Shown here piece after piece: positions 41,649 to 48,581 of a stretch of 64,000 bases of DNA. Each line of letters opens with the position of its first letter. The stretch's first letter is position 1. The notes below the pieces were generated by a model, which was not told the origin of the DNA, ran no database searches, and saw only the letters and a program-made list of their open reading frames with translations. This DNA comes from JBBRVW01 sp038246545 (GTDB taxonomy: Bacteria > Actinomycetota > Actinomycetes > JACCUZ01). The translations under genes and the position numbers were made by a program. The stretch covers positions 1 through 64,000 of the forward strand of contig JBBRVW010000025.1 in assembly GCA_038246545.1 (NCBI GenBank), given 5' to 3'.

Positions 41649-42355
41649 GCGAGGACCTCCGTCGTGACCGGACCGGGGACGAGCAGGCGGGCCAGGCCGA
41701 GACCGACCGCTCCGCCGATCACCTGCGCGACCAGGAAGCCGGGCACCGAGCCCGGGGCGATGCCCGCGAAGGTGTCGGAGAAGACCCGGCCGGCCGTGAC
41801 GGCCGGGTTCGCGAACGAGGTGCTGGCGGTGAACCAGTACGCCGCGCCGATGTAGGCGCCGACGGCGGGCGCGGCCAGCGCCGCGCGGCCGGTCCGCAGC
41901 AGCAGCACGACCAGCAGGACCAGACCGGCGGTGGCCACCATCTCGCTGACGCCGAGCCGCCAGCCGTCGCGGTCGGTGGTCGCCAGCTCGGTCACGGGCA
42001 CGGCGTACATCACGTTCGCGAGCACGGCCCCGGCCACCGCTCCGACCGTCTGCACGCCCGCATACGCCACCGCGTCCCGGGCCGCCAGCGCGCCCGGCTG
42101 CCCGCGGCTGTCGAGCCACAGCACCACGGTCACCACCGGGTTGAAGTGCGCGCCGGACACCGGCGCGAGCACCGCGATCAGCACCGCCAGGCCGAGAGCC
42201 GTGACGAGGGAGTTCTCCAGCAGCTGCAGCCCCACGTCGTCGGGCGAGAGCCGCTGCGCGGCGATGCCGGAACCCACGACCACGGCGACCAGGAGCCCGG
42301 TACCGAGGCCCTCGGCCAGCAGCCGGCGGGGCAGCGCCGGGACCGCCGTCAGCAC
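41645..42355 (-). CDS. aquaglyceroporin-like MIP channel of the ars operon
   Basis: About 236 residues, six helices and two half-helices. The two pore motifs are GAHFNPVVTVVL (NPV instead of NPA) and TSFANPAVTAGR. Channels of this AqpS-like type encoded beside arsC and arsR let arsenite leave the cell by diffusion, replacing an ArsB/Acr3 pump; none of those pumps is in the window. The GTG at 42355 overlaps the arsR stop by 7 bases; an earlier start would be Arg-rich and unconserved. Confidence 0.88.
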   Translation of the reverse strand: MLTAVPALPRRLLAEGLGTGLLVAVVVGSGIAAQRLSPDDVGLQLLENSLVTALGLAVLIAVLAPVSGAHFNPVVTVVLWLDSRGQPGALAARDAVAYAGVQTVGAVAGAVLANVMYAVPVTELATTDRDGWRLGVSEMVATAGLVLLVVLLLRTGRAALAAPAVGAYIGAAYWFTASTSFANPAVTAGRVFSDTFAGIAPGSVPGFLVAQVIGGAVGLGLARLLVPGPVTTEVLA

Positions 42356-42669
42356 GGTCGTCGCGGGACGTCGCTGCGGCCGGCGTCGTCGAGGCGGCCG
42401 ACCAGCTCGCGCAGGTCGTGCAGCGCGCCGGGCCGGAGCCGGTAGTAGACGAAGCGGCCACACGGCTCGGTCGCGACCAGGCGGGCCTGTCGCAGCGCGC
42501 GCAGGTGGTGGGAGACCAGCGTCTGCTGGAGGTCGAGCTCGTCCTGGAGGTGGCAGACGCAGAGCGACTCGCGACCGAGCAGCTCGAGGATCCGCAGCCG
42601 GACCGGGTCGCTCACCGCCCGCATCGTCTCGGCGTCGGCCGGCGTCGTACCAGCGGCGGTTGGTGTCAC
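42349..42669 (-). CDS. arsR: ArsR-family arsenite-responsive repressor (ars operon copy)
   Basis: About 106 residues. Winged helix: MRAVSDPVRLRILELLGRES, LCVCHLQDELDLQQTLVSHH, LRALRQARLVATEPCGRFVYYRL. The metal site ESLCVCHL is the classical ELCVCDL arsenite motif, and a further Cys lies at EPCGRF. Start choice is hard: GTG 42669 sits in GGAGGTGAC within the loop of a 19-bp hairpin; TTG 42705 or ATG 42624 are alternatives. The gene follows the 16-residue Cys peptide and overlaps the channel gene. Confidence 0.87.
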   Translation of the reverse strand: MTPTAAGTTPADAETMRAVSDPVRLRILELLGRESLCVCHLQDELDLQQTLVSHHLRALRQARLVATEPCGRFVYYRLRPGALHDLRELVGRLDDAGRSDVPRRPC

Positions 42670-42698
42670 CTCCGCAGGAGACACCAACCGCCGCTGGT
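42649..42698 (-). promoter_or_regulatory. perfect 19-bp hairpin at the arsR start
   Basis: 42649-42667 is the exact reverse complement of 42680-42698, with a 12-base loop. On the coding strand the loop reads TCCTGCGGAGGT, which exposes the GGAGG ribosome site and abuts the candidate GTG start. It could be an ArsR operator, an mRNA structure setting arsR translation, or a processing or partial termination site between upstream and downstream operon halves. Confidence 0.7.
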
Positions 42699-42731
42699 GG
42701 GTCAAACGAACACCTGGTGAACGCCGGCGCC

Positions 42732-42782
42732 TCAGCAGCAGCCCGGCTCGCAGCAGGTCGTGGTCTCGCAGCAGTCGTCCAT
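42732..42782 (-). CDS. 16-residue cysteine-rich peptide in the ars operon
   Basis: A complete tiny reading frame: MDDCCETTTCCEPGCC then TGA. Six of 16 residues are Cys, in three CC pairs. It has an excellent ribosome site, GGAGG 8 bases before ATG, better than those of several large genes here. It lies between the ArsI/CadI gene and arsR, all on the minus strand, 36 and about 62 bases from them. The composition suggests soft-metal binding (arsenite, cadmium, copper) like a minimal metallothionein, or a Cys-responsive leader peptide. I know no family for it. Confidence 0.7.
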   Translation of the reverse strand: MDDCCETTTCCEPGCC

Positions 42783-42818
42783 GACGGTCACCTCCCCTCG
42801 GGTCCTCGCGTCGCCGCG

Positions 42819-43289
42819 TCAGCAGCGGGCCGACGAGGCGGCAGCCGTGTCCGACGACGAGCAGCAGGTGCCGTCGGACGCGCCCGGGCCGGGGCCACCG
42901 GTCGTGGCCCCCTCGAGGTCGGCGCCCGCGTCGGCCAGCACCGTGTAGACCTCCCAGCGCTCCGCCCCGGGCCCGGTGACCCAGACCTTGTCCTGCACGG
43001 CGTAGCAGCAGGTGGTGCCGTCCTCGACCCGGGTCGCGAGCCCCGCGCCGGCCAGCCGACGGGTGGCGGCGACGACCTCGCCGGTGCTCGCCACCTCGAC
43101 CCCGAGGTGGTTCAGCGAACCGCCAGCGCCCGGGTTCTCGACGAGGACGAGCGTGAGCGGGGGCTCGTCGAGGGCGAAGTTGGCGTAGCCGGGCCGGCGC
43201 TTGGCCGGCTCGGCATCGAACAGCCGGGAGTAGAAGACGACGGCTTCGTCGAGATCGTCGACGTTGAGCGCGAGCTGGACTCGGGACAC
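42819..43289 (-). CDS. ArsI/CadI-family VOC protein (organoarsenical lyase or metal-induced)
   Basis: 156 residues. VOC fold: VQLALNVDDLDEAVVFYSRL, FAL.EPPLTLVLVENPGAGG, LNHLGVEVASTGEV, TTCCYAVQDKVWVTGPG, RWEVYTVLAD. The vicinal Cys pair in TTCCYAVQDKVW is the arsenic-binding site of ArsI C-As lyases, and His in LNHLGVEV and Glu in WEVY are iron ligands. The mature family length ends near ADAG; here a further Gly/Ser tail carries TCC and a terminal Cys. The GTG at 43289 has GGAGGA upstream. CadI of mycobacteria is the other possible identity. Confidence 0.9.
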   Translation of the reverse strand: MSRVQLALNVDDLDEAVVFYSRLFDAEPAKRRPGYANFALDEPPLTLVLVENPGAGGSLNHLGVEVASTGEVVAATRRLAGAGLATRVEDGTTCCYAVQDKVWVTGPGAERWEVYTVLADAGADLEGATTGGPGPGASDGTCCSSSDTAAASSARC

Positions 43290-43302
43290 GGGTCCTCCGG
43301 GG

Positions 43303-43503
43303 TCAGGCGCAGCAGACGCTGCGGGACGCGGTGCCGGCCGGCCGGCGCAGGCTGGCGCGCAGGGCGGCGGCCACGCCAGCCGGCAGGGCGAGGCGGGCGG
43401 CGGCGCGGCGCCGAGCTGCCCGGGCCAGCCGGGCCTCGTCGGCCTCGCGCAGCAGCCGGTCGATCCGCGGGGCGGCGGTGTCGGACAGGTGGGTGGTGAG
43501 CAC
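43303..43503 (-). CDS. 66-residue Arg/Ala-rich protein ending in Cys-Cys, first gene of ars operon
   Basis: Starts at GTG 43503 with AAAGGGG upstream and ends 13 bases before arsI. The sequence is helical and basic (LLREADEARLARAARRRAAA, ALPAGVAAALRASLRR) and finishes TASRSVCCA, again a CC pair. No family is recognised. Position, ribosome site and the CC ending make it likely real; it may help bind or deliver arsenite, or be a membrane-associated helix. Confidence 0.6.
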   Translation of the reverse strand: MLTTHLSDTAAPRIDRLLREADEARLARAARRRAAARLALPAGVAAALRASLRRPAGTASRSVCCA

Positions 43504-43523
43504 GAGAACCCCTTTCGAGATCG

Positions 43524-43576
43524 CATCGACGTTCGTCGATGGATCGAGGGTGCCGCATACATAGACGTCTGTCAAT
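43524..43576. promoter_or_regulatory. divergent ars control region with two inverted repeats
   Basis: Between the divergent genes lie a perfect repeat CATCGACG-TT-CGTCGATG (43524-43541) and ATAGAC-GTCT-GTCAAT (43561-43576; one mismatch). The second contains TTGACA on the minus strand (43575-43570), a -35 candidate for the ars operon. ArsR/SmtB proteins bind such A/T-flanked repeats, so these are likely operators for one or both ArsR proteins. Confidence 0.65.
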
Positions 43577-43596
43577 ACGTTGGGTAGGGTCTCCCC

Positions 43597-43959
43597 GTGC
43601 CGATCTCGACCCGTCCGCTGCTGCCGCTGCTCGAGGAGCCGGCCGAGCTGTGTTGTCCGCCGCTGGCGCAGGCGCCGCTGTCCGAGGCCGACGCCGAGGA
43701 GCTGGCCTCGCGCCTCAAGGCGCTCGCCGACCCGGTCCGGCTGAGGCTGCTGTCGCTCGTGCTCGCCAGCGGCGAGGCGTGCGTCTGCGACCTCACGGCA
43801 CCGGTCGGGCTGAGCCAGCCGACGGTCAGCCACCACCTCAAGGTGCTCGCTGACGCCGGGCTGCTGGCCCGCGAGAAGCGGGGCAGGTGGGCCTGGTACC
43901 GCCTGGTGCCCGGCTCGCTAGGGGACCTGGCGGCGGTGATCGGCTCCAGCGCGCGGTGA
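43597..43959 (+). CDS. arsR: second ArsR-family repressor, divergent from the ars operon
   Basis: 120 residues. It carries an N-terminal CC pair (AELCCPPLAQ) plus EACVCDLTAPVG, the Cys arrangement of actinobacterial ArsR (Corynebacterium type, sites Cys15/16/55). Winged helix ALADPVRLRLLSLVLASG, GLSQPTVSHHLKVLADAGLL, REKRGRWAWYRL. It is distinct from the operon copy, which uses only the alpha3 CVC site. Probably controls the ars operon through the repeats upstream. Confidence 0.92.
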   Translation: MPISTRPLLPLLEEPAELCCPPLAQAPLSEADAEELASRLKALADPVRLRLLSLVLASGEACVCDLTAPVGLSQPTVSHHLKVLADAGLLAREKRGRWAWYRLVPGSLGDLAAVIGSSAR

Positions 43960-43976
43960 GGCTGCTGCCGGCCCGG

Positions 43977-44567
43977 TCAGGGTGTGGGTGCGGCCCCGGC
44001 GTAGAGCGCCTGGCCCCACTGGGTGACGCCGAAGCTGTTGATGATCGCCTGCGACCCGGGGCTGTCGAGGTAGTCCGCCAGCTTGCGGGCGCACGCCGTG
44101 CGCGCGTCCGGGTGCGCGACGACGATGACGCTGTACGGGTCGGCGAGCCGGTCGCCACCCTGGGCGATGACGCGCAGCTTGAGCTGCTTCTGCAGCCGCA
44201 GGAACGTCGCCCGGTCGGTCAGTGCGTACGCCTCGTCGGTGGACGCCCGCATCAACGTGGGCGGCATCACGGCGTGGGTCGCGACGTACCAGGGCTTGGT
44301 CGGCCGCACCGCGGCCGCTTTCCACAGCGACCGTTCGAGGACCGCGCTGCCGGACCCGTCACCGCGGCTGCGGAACGCGTCGGTCGTCGTCGCGAGCACG
44401 ATGTCCGTCGGCCCGCCGGCGCGGGGCGCCGGGTCGCTGTCCCCGCCGCACCCCACCAGCGCCACCGGCACCACCAGCGCTGCCAGCGCGACGGCGGCGA
44501 CGCGGATGGCCACGCGTCCGGCGGCACGTGAGGGGCGGGCGGTGGCTCTCCGGCTGGTGAGGGGCAC
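43977..44567 (-). pseudogene. TupA-like tungstate-binding lipoprotein with internal deletion
   Basis: 196 residues with signal helix and lipobox (VVPVALVGC). It begins like TupA (DIVLATTT) but then jumps straight to AFRSRGDGSGS..ERSLWKAAAVRPTKPWYVAT, which in TupA follows about 100 residues later (..RGDDSGTHKKE.SLWK). The second lobe then continues normally (LMRASTDEAYALTDRATFLRLQ, NPYSVI-like DPYSVIVVAHP, YLDSPGSQAIINSFG). The frame is intact, so the deletion is in frame, removing most of lobe 1. No TupB/C genes follow. Probably non-functional for tungstate or molybdate binding, though still expressible. Confidence 0.78.
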
Positions 44568-44682
44568 ACCGGCATTCTCACCGCCGCACCGCGACCGCTG
44601 CCGGCGCCCCCGGCGGCTGTGAGGTCGCTGGGAGCCGGGACCGGGGGCGGCGGGCGGCCCACCGGGCGCGGACACTGGCTCC

Positions 44683-45471
44683 ATGACCTCCACGCTGCCC
44701 GCGGAGCGCACCCCGCGCCTGGTGTCGCGCCGGCTGCTGATGGCCGAGGTGGCCATCGTCCTCGGCCTGTCGTTGGGCCGGTCGGCCGTCTACTCCGCCG
44801 TGCACTGGGTGGAGGCGCTGACCGAACCCGGCGCGGTCGCCGACCAGGCCGCTGTCCTCAACGCGAGCAAGTCGCCCGGCCGGCCGTGGTTCGACCTCAC
44901 CCTGCAGCTGCTCGGCCTCGGCTTCGGCCTGGTGCCGGTCCTGCTCGTCGGCTACCTGCTCGTCACGGGTGGCCAGGGCTGGGCCTCGATCGGGCTCGAC
45001 CGGACCCGCGCCGGCAAGGACCTGGCCGGCGGCGCGGGGCTCGCGGCATCCGTGGGCGGCGCGGGGCTGGCGCTCTACCTCGTCACGCACGCCATCGGCG
45101 TCGACCTGACCGTCGTGGCCTCCGGGCTGCCGGACGTGTGGTGGCGGATCCCGGTGCTGCTGCTCGCCTCGGTGCAGAACGCGCTGCTGGAGGAGGTCGT
45201 CTTCATCGGCTACCTGTTGCTGCGGCTGCGGCAGCTCGGCGTCGGCGACCGCACCGCCGTCGGCGCGGCCGCTCTGCTGCGCGGGTGCTACCACCTCTAC
45301 CAGGGGTTGGGCGGCTTCGCGGGCAACCTGGCGATGGGGTTGATCTTCGGGATCGTCTATCGCCGGTGGGGTCGGCTCGGGCCGCTCGTGGTGGCGCACA
45401 CCCTGATGGACGCGGTCGCCTTCGTCGGCTTCGCGCTGCTCGCCGGCCGCGTCAGCTGGCTACCCACGTGA
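44683..45471 (+). CDS. CPBP-family intramembrane protease-like protein
   Basis: 262 residues, about seven helices. Conserved CPBP (Abi) motifs: ALLEEVVFIGYLLLR (EE pair; the Arg of the usual EExxxR is displaced), RGCYHLYQG with the first metal His, and VVAHTLMDAVAF with HTLxD. The family includes Rce1-like proteases and bacteriocin-immunity proteins. Role unknown. The end overlaps the convergent rhodanese gene by 20 bases. Confidence 0.9.
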   Translation: MTSTLPAERTPRLVSRRLLMAEVAIVLGLSLGRSAVYSAVHWVEALTEPGAVADQAAVLNASKSPGRPWFDLTLQLLGLGFGLVPVLLVGYLLVTGGQGWASIGLDRTRAGKDLAGGAGLAASVGGAGLALYLVTHAIGVDLTVVASGLPDVWWRIPVLLLASVQNALLEEVVFIGYLLLRLRQLGVGDRTAVGAAALLRGCYHLYQGLGGFAGNLAMGLIFGIVYRRWGRLGPLVVAHTLMDAVAFVGFALLAGRVSWLPT

Positions 45472-45883
45472 TCAGGAGCCGTCCCCGGGTCCGCGCTGGC
45501 CCGGGGACACCGCGCAGCCAGGCCTGGTAGCCACCGGCGAGGTCCGTCGCCCGGGACAGGCCCAGCCGCCGGAGGGTGGCAGCGGCCAGGCTCGAGCTGA
45601 ACCCCTGGTTGCAGACCACGACGACCCGGCGGTCGGGGTCGGACACCTCGGGAAGGCGATGCGGGCTGGTGGGATCCAGGCGCCACTCCAGCACGTTGCG
45701 ATCGATGACCAAGGCCCCGGGCAGCTCGCCGTCCCGCCGGCGCTGCTCCGTCGGTCGGGTGTCGACGACGACGGCGCCGGCGGCCATCTCGGCCGCCAGC
45801 TCGTACGGTGGTACCCGGTCGAGACCGGCGCGCGCCTCGGCGAGCAGCGCGTCGATCCGGGACTGGTGCGTGACGTCGGCCAT
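45452..45883 (-). CDS. rhodanese-domain protein
   Basis: 143 residues. VVVDTRPTEQRRRDGELPGALVIDRNVLEWRLDP (about residues 38-71), the active loop VVVCNQGFSSSLAAATLR with catalytic Cys, and DLAGGYQAWL complete a single rhodanese domain. It could transfer sulfane sulfur, but it lies apart from the persulfide operon. The ATG at 45883 (MADVTHQSRID) is preferred to a start 48 bases upstream. Confidence 0.9.
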   Translation of the reverse strand: MADVTHQSRIDALLAEARAGLDRVPPYELAAEMAAGAVVVDTRPTEQRRRDGELPGALVIDRNVLEWRLDPTSPHRLPEVSDPDRRVVVVCNQGFSSSLAAATLRRLGLSRATDLAGGYQAWLRGVPGPARTRGRLLITWVAS

Positions 45884-45941
45884 CTGGCCCTCCGCCCGGA
45901 AGGTACGCCCTTCCGCGCCCGCTGGCAGCAACTCGCGGTCG

Positions 45942-46556
45942 TCAGGTGCGGCGCAGCACCACCCAGGTGAACGGCTGGATCGCGCCCGCGGGGGTGCGGT
46001 GCTCCTCGCGCTCCGCGTGCACGAGCCCGAAGCCCGAGCCGAGCTCCGCCGTGAGCTGGTCGGCGTCGTACCGGGCAGTGGGCAGTCCGGAGCAGCTGCC
46101 AGGCCCGTCGGCGGCGAACGTGCCGAGCACCAGGAGCCCGCCCGGCTCGACGGCGGCAGTAACGAGGTCGCGGTAGCGGACCCGGTCGGCGGGCGCCGTC
46201 AGGAAGTGGAACACCGCCCGGTCGTGCCAGACGCCGTACCGGCGCGCGGGCCGCCAGGAGAGCAGGTCCGCGACGATCAGCGTGGCGCTCGGACGGCGGT
46301 CTGCCATGCGAGCGCGCACCAGGTCCAGGGCCGCCATCGAGACGTCCAGGACGGTCACGTCGGTCCAGCCCCGGTCCAGCAGCTCCACGGCCAGCGTCGA
46401 CGCGCCGCCGCCCACGTCGATCACGGACGGCGATGCTCCGGCCGGCGGGCCGATCAACCGCACCGAGGTCTCCGGCTGGTCCTGGAACCAGCTGACATCA
46501 CGTCCCGCGGTCCGGTCGTAGACCTCGTCCCAGTGCTGCGACGCGCTACCAGCCAT
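45942..46556 (-). CDS. class I SAM-dependent methyltransferase
   Basis: 204 residues. HWDEVYDRTAGRDVSWFQDQPE is a characteristic beginning; the SAM site is PSVIDVGGGASTLAVELLDRG (motif I) with VTVLDVSMAAL (acidic loop) and VWHDRAVFHFL (motif post-II). Resembles thiol- or TehB-like small-molecule methyltransferases. The substrate is unknown. The ATG at 46556 gives the conserved start. Confidence 0.9.
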   Translation of the reverse strand: MAGSASQHWDEVYDRTAGRDVSWFQDQPETSVRLIGPPAGASPSVIDVGGGASTLAVELLDRGWTDVTVLDVSMAALDLVRARMADRRPSATLIVADLLSWRPARRYGVWHDRAVFHFLTAPADRVRYRDLVTAAVEPGGLLVLGTFAADGPGSCSGLPTARYDADQLTAELGSGFGLVHAEREEHRTPAGAIQPFTWVVLRRT

Positions 46557-46723
46557 CCCCGCACGGTACCCGCGGAGGACCCACGGTCGGTTGGTCACAG
46601 CGGTGCAGCCGACGTACCGGGCGAGGGCGAGCATCCCGAGCGGCTCGCGCGCCGGCGGCCGTCGGCGCCGTCGGATCATCGTGGGAGACTGCGGGTGTGG
46701 GGGGCGGGCGAGTCGACACGGTG

Positions 46724-47232
46724 ATGCTCGTGGGGATGCGACCGGCCGGTTGGCTGCGACTGGGCGCGGTGCTCATCGTGCTGGCCGGGTCTTCGCGATG
46801 CACGTCCTCGCGACCGGGCACCAGCCCGGGCCGATGCCGTCCGTCGCAGCGAGCGACTCGTCTCACGACGTAGCCGTCGTCGGCCACCGGCACCCGACCC
46901 GGCTTGCAACCGCCACGACTCCCGTCGTCCGGGCCGTCGCGATGCCCGCCGCGATGTCGTCCGCGGTGGGCGAGCTCGGATGCGGCGGGGTCTGCGCCGA
47001 CCATGGCGTGAGGCGTGCGCCTGGCTGGCCGCACACCGGTGCGCACCTGCTCGACGTGTGTCTCGGGATCCTGCTGGCCGGCGCCCTCGCTGGACTTCTG
47101 CTGCTCGACGGTCGCCGCCGGCCCGGCGCCGCACGCGCGGTCCACCAGGTTGCCTGCACCCTGTCGCGGGTCGCCGCGGCCCGGCGACCCCGGCCGCCGT
47201 CGTTGGCCCAGCTCTGCGTGCTGCGCACCTGA
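46724..47232 (+). pseudogene. DUF6153-like protein with one frameshift
   Basis: An N-terminal frame (MLVGMRPAGWLRLGAVLIVLAG) switches at about 46788-46795 into the frame VFAMHVLATGHQPG, which continues through a His/Cys-containing middle (CGGVCADH), a hydrophobic segment (LLDVCLGILLAGALAGLLLL) and ends RPPSLAQLCVLRT, typical of DUF6153 membrane proteins. The break fits loss of one G in CTGGCCGGGGTC. A DUF305 gene follows, a common pairing. Without the correction, the protein has no good start. Confidence 0.7.
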
Positions 47233-47343
47233 CAGCTCCACCGGACCGTCAGCACCGCTGACCTCGTCCGGCGTCAGGTCATGCGCGGGCACCCGATCGA
47301 CGGGTGCCGCGTTCTCGCAGCCCAGACCCGAAGGACCTTCACG

Positions 47344-48021
47344 ATGATGCGCTCCACGCTCCGTACCCGCACGGCCGCCTTGGGTGGCGGCCTGCTCGTA
47401 CTCACCCTGGTCCTCGCCGCGTGCGGTGACGACTCCACCGCAGGCCCCGGCTCAGCGGGCACGAGCCCGACGAGCTCGTCGAGCGGCCCGGCGACCACCC
47501 CGTCCCCGACGCCGGCATCAGGGCCGCACAACGATGCTGATGTCGCCTTTGCAACCGGCATGATCCCGCACCACGGTCAGGCAATCTTCATGGCGGAGCT
47601 CGCCGAGACGCGGGCGCAGGACCCCGCAGTGAAGGAGCTGGCCGCCGCCATCAAGGCCGCACAGGCCCCGGAGATCGCGCAGATGTCCGGCTGGCTCGTC
47701 GGGTGGGGCGCCGAGGTGCCCGACGCGGACTCGATGGCGACGGGCATGGACCACGACATGGGCAGCATGGGCGGCGACGACTCCACCGGGTTGGGCGGGA
47801 TGATGAGCGCCGACGACATGACGACGCTCGAGAACGCCGCCGGGACGGGCTTCGACCGGATGTGGCTGACTGGGATGGTCGCCCACCACGAGGGCGCGGT
47901 CGACATGGCGAAGGCGGAGCTGACGAAGGGTGCCAGCCCCGATGCGACGTCGCTCGCTCGGGCCATCATCTCGGCGCAGCAGGCCGAGATCCGCACCATG
48001 ACCGAGCTGCTCGCCGGCTGA
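47344..48021 (+). CDS. DUF305 lipoprotein
   Basis: 225 residues. Signal with lipobox (LLVLTLVLAAC), then a Ser/Thr/Pro linker and the four-helix DUF305 domain with paired motifs: FATGMIPHHGQAIFMAELAE and LTGMVAHHEGAVDMAKAEL, each with the conserved M-x-x-H-H. A Met/His/Asp-rich loop (MDHDMGSMGGDDSTGLGGMM) lies between. DUF305 proteins are linked to copper and other metals at the cell surface; the exact role is unknown. The perfect hairpin 20 bases after the stop is its terminator. Confidence 0.92.
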   Translation: MMRSTLRTRTAALGGGLLVLTLVLAACGDDSTAGPGSAGTSPTSSSSGPATTPSPTPASGPHNDADVAFATGMIPHHGQAIFMAELAETRAQDPAVKELAAAIKAAQAPEIAQMSGWLVGWGAEVPDADSMATGMDHDMGSMGGDDSTGLGGMMSADDMTTLENAAGTGFDRMWLTGMVAHHEGAVDMAKAELTKGASPDATSLARAIISAQQAEIRTMTELLAG

Positions 48022-48040
48022 CAGTGCCCGCCTGACCGGT

Positions 48041-48075
48041 GCCGCGGTCGGCTCGTGCGCCGAGCCGACCGCGGC
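48041..48075 (+). terminator. perfect 15-bp hairpin after the DUF305 gene
   Basis: GCCGCGGTCGGCTCG pairs exactly with CGAGCCGACCGCGGC across a 5-base loop. Very stable and correctly placed for factor-independent termination in a high-GC genome, despite no U-tract. Confidence 0.8.
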
Positions 48076-48248
48076 GTCGCCGCCTCGGACCGATGACGTG
48101 ACGGGTACGCGCCAGCGGGCGCCGCACTCCAAGCGCGCTGCAAGGCGGGCTCCACGACCGTTCCGGGTGGACCGCAGGTGCGCTGCCCGATGCTCCGTGG
48201 CGTCAGCACGACCGCCGGGCCGACGCCCACTCCCCACGGAGGACCACC

Positions 48249-48536
48249 ATGCGTCAGCTCTCCCGCACCACCCGTCTGCGCGCGGCCGGCGCCGCACTGG
48301 CGCTGCTCGGATCGCTGGCCGTCACCGCGGCCACGGCGACCGCCCCGGCCAGTGCTCACGACGAGACCGAGGGCACGACCGCGAGCCGCGGCACCACCCC
48401 GCAGCAGCTGCCGGTCGTCCACCGGGCCACCAAGAAGTGGACGACGACGTCCGCTGCCGAGGTTGCCGGATTCGCCGCGACCGACGAGTGTGTCGAGCTG
48501 CCCGGCTGTCGTCGTGGACCCACGGTCAGCTGCTGA
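48249..48536 (+). pseudogene. truncated secreted small protein
   Basis: 95 residues: signal peptide (RAAGAALALLGSLAVTAATATAPASA), then HRATKKWTTTSAAEVAGFAATDECVELPG. I recognise the start of a secreted family whose members continue with a Gly-rich GMGYHYVN segment; here the sequence changes to CRRGPTVSC and stops. About two thirds of the domain is missing and no continuation is visible in other frames, so it is a truncation rather than a simple frameshift. The start is well placed after GGAGGACCACC. Confidence 0.6.
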
Positions 48537-48581
48537 CGGAGTGCCGCTGAGCGGCCTGCCGTGCGGGGCGGACCGAGCCGT

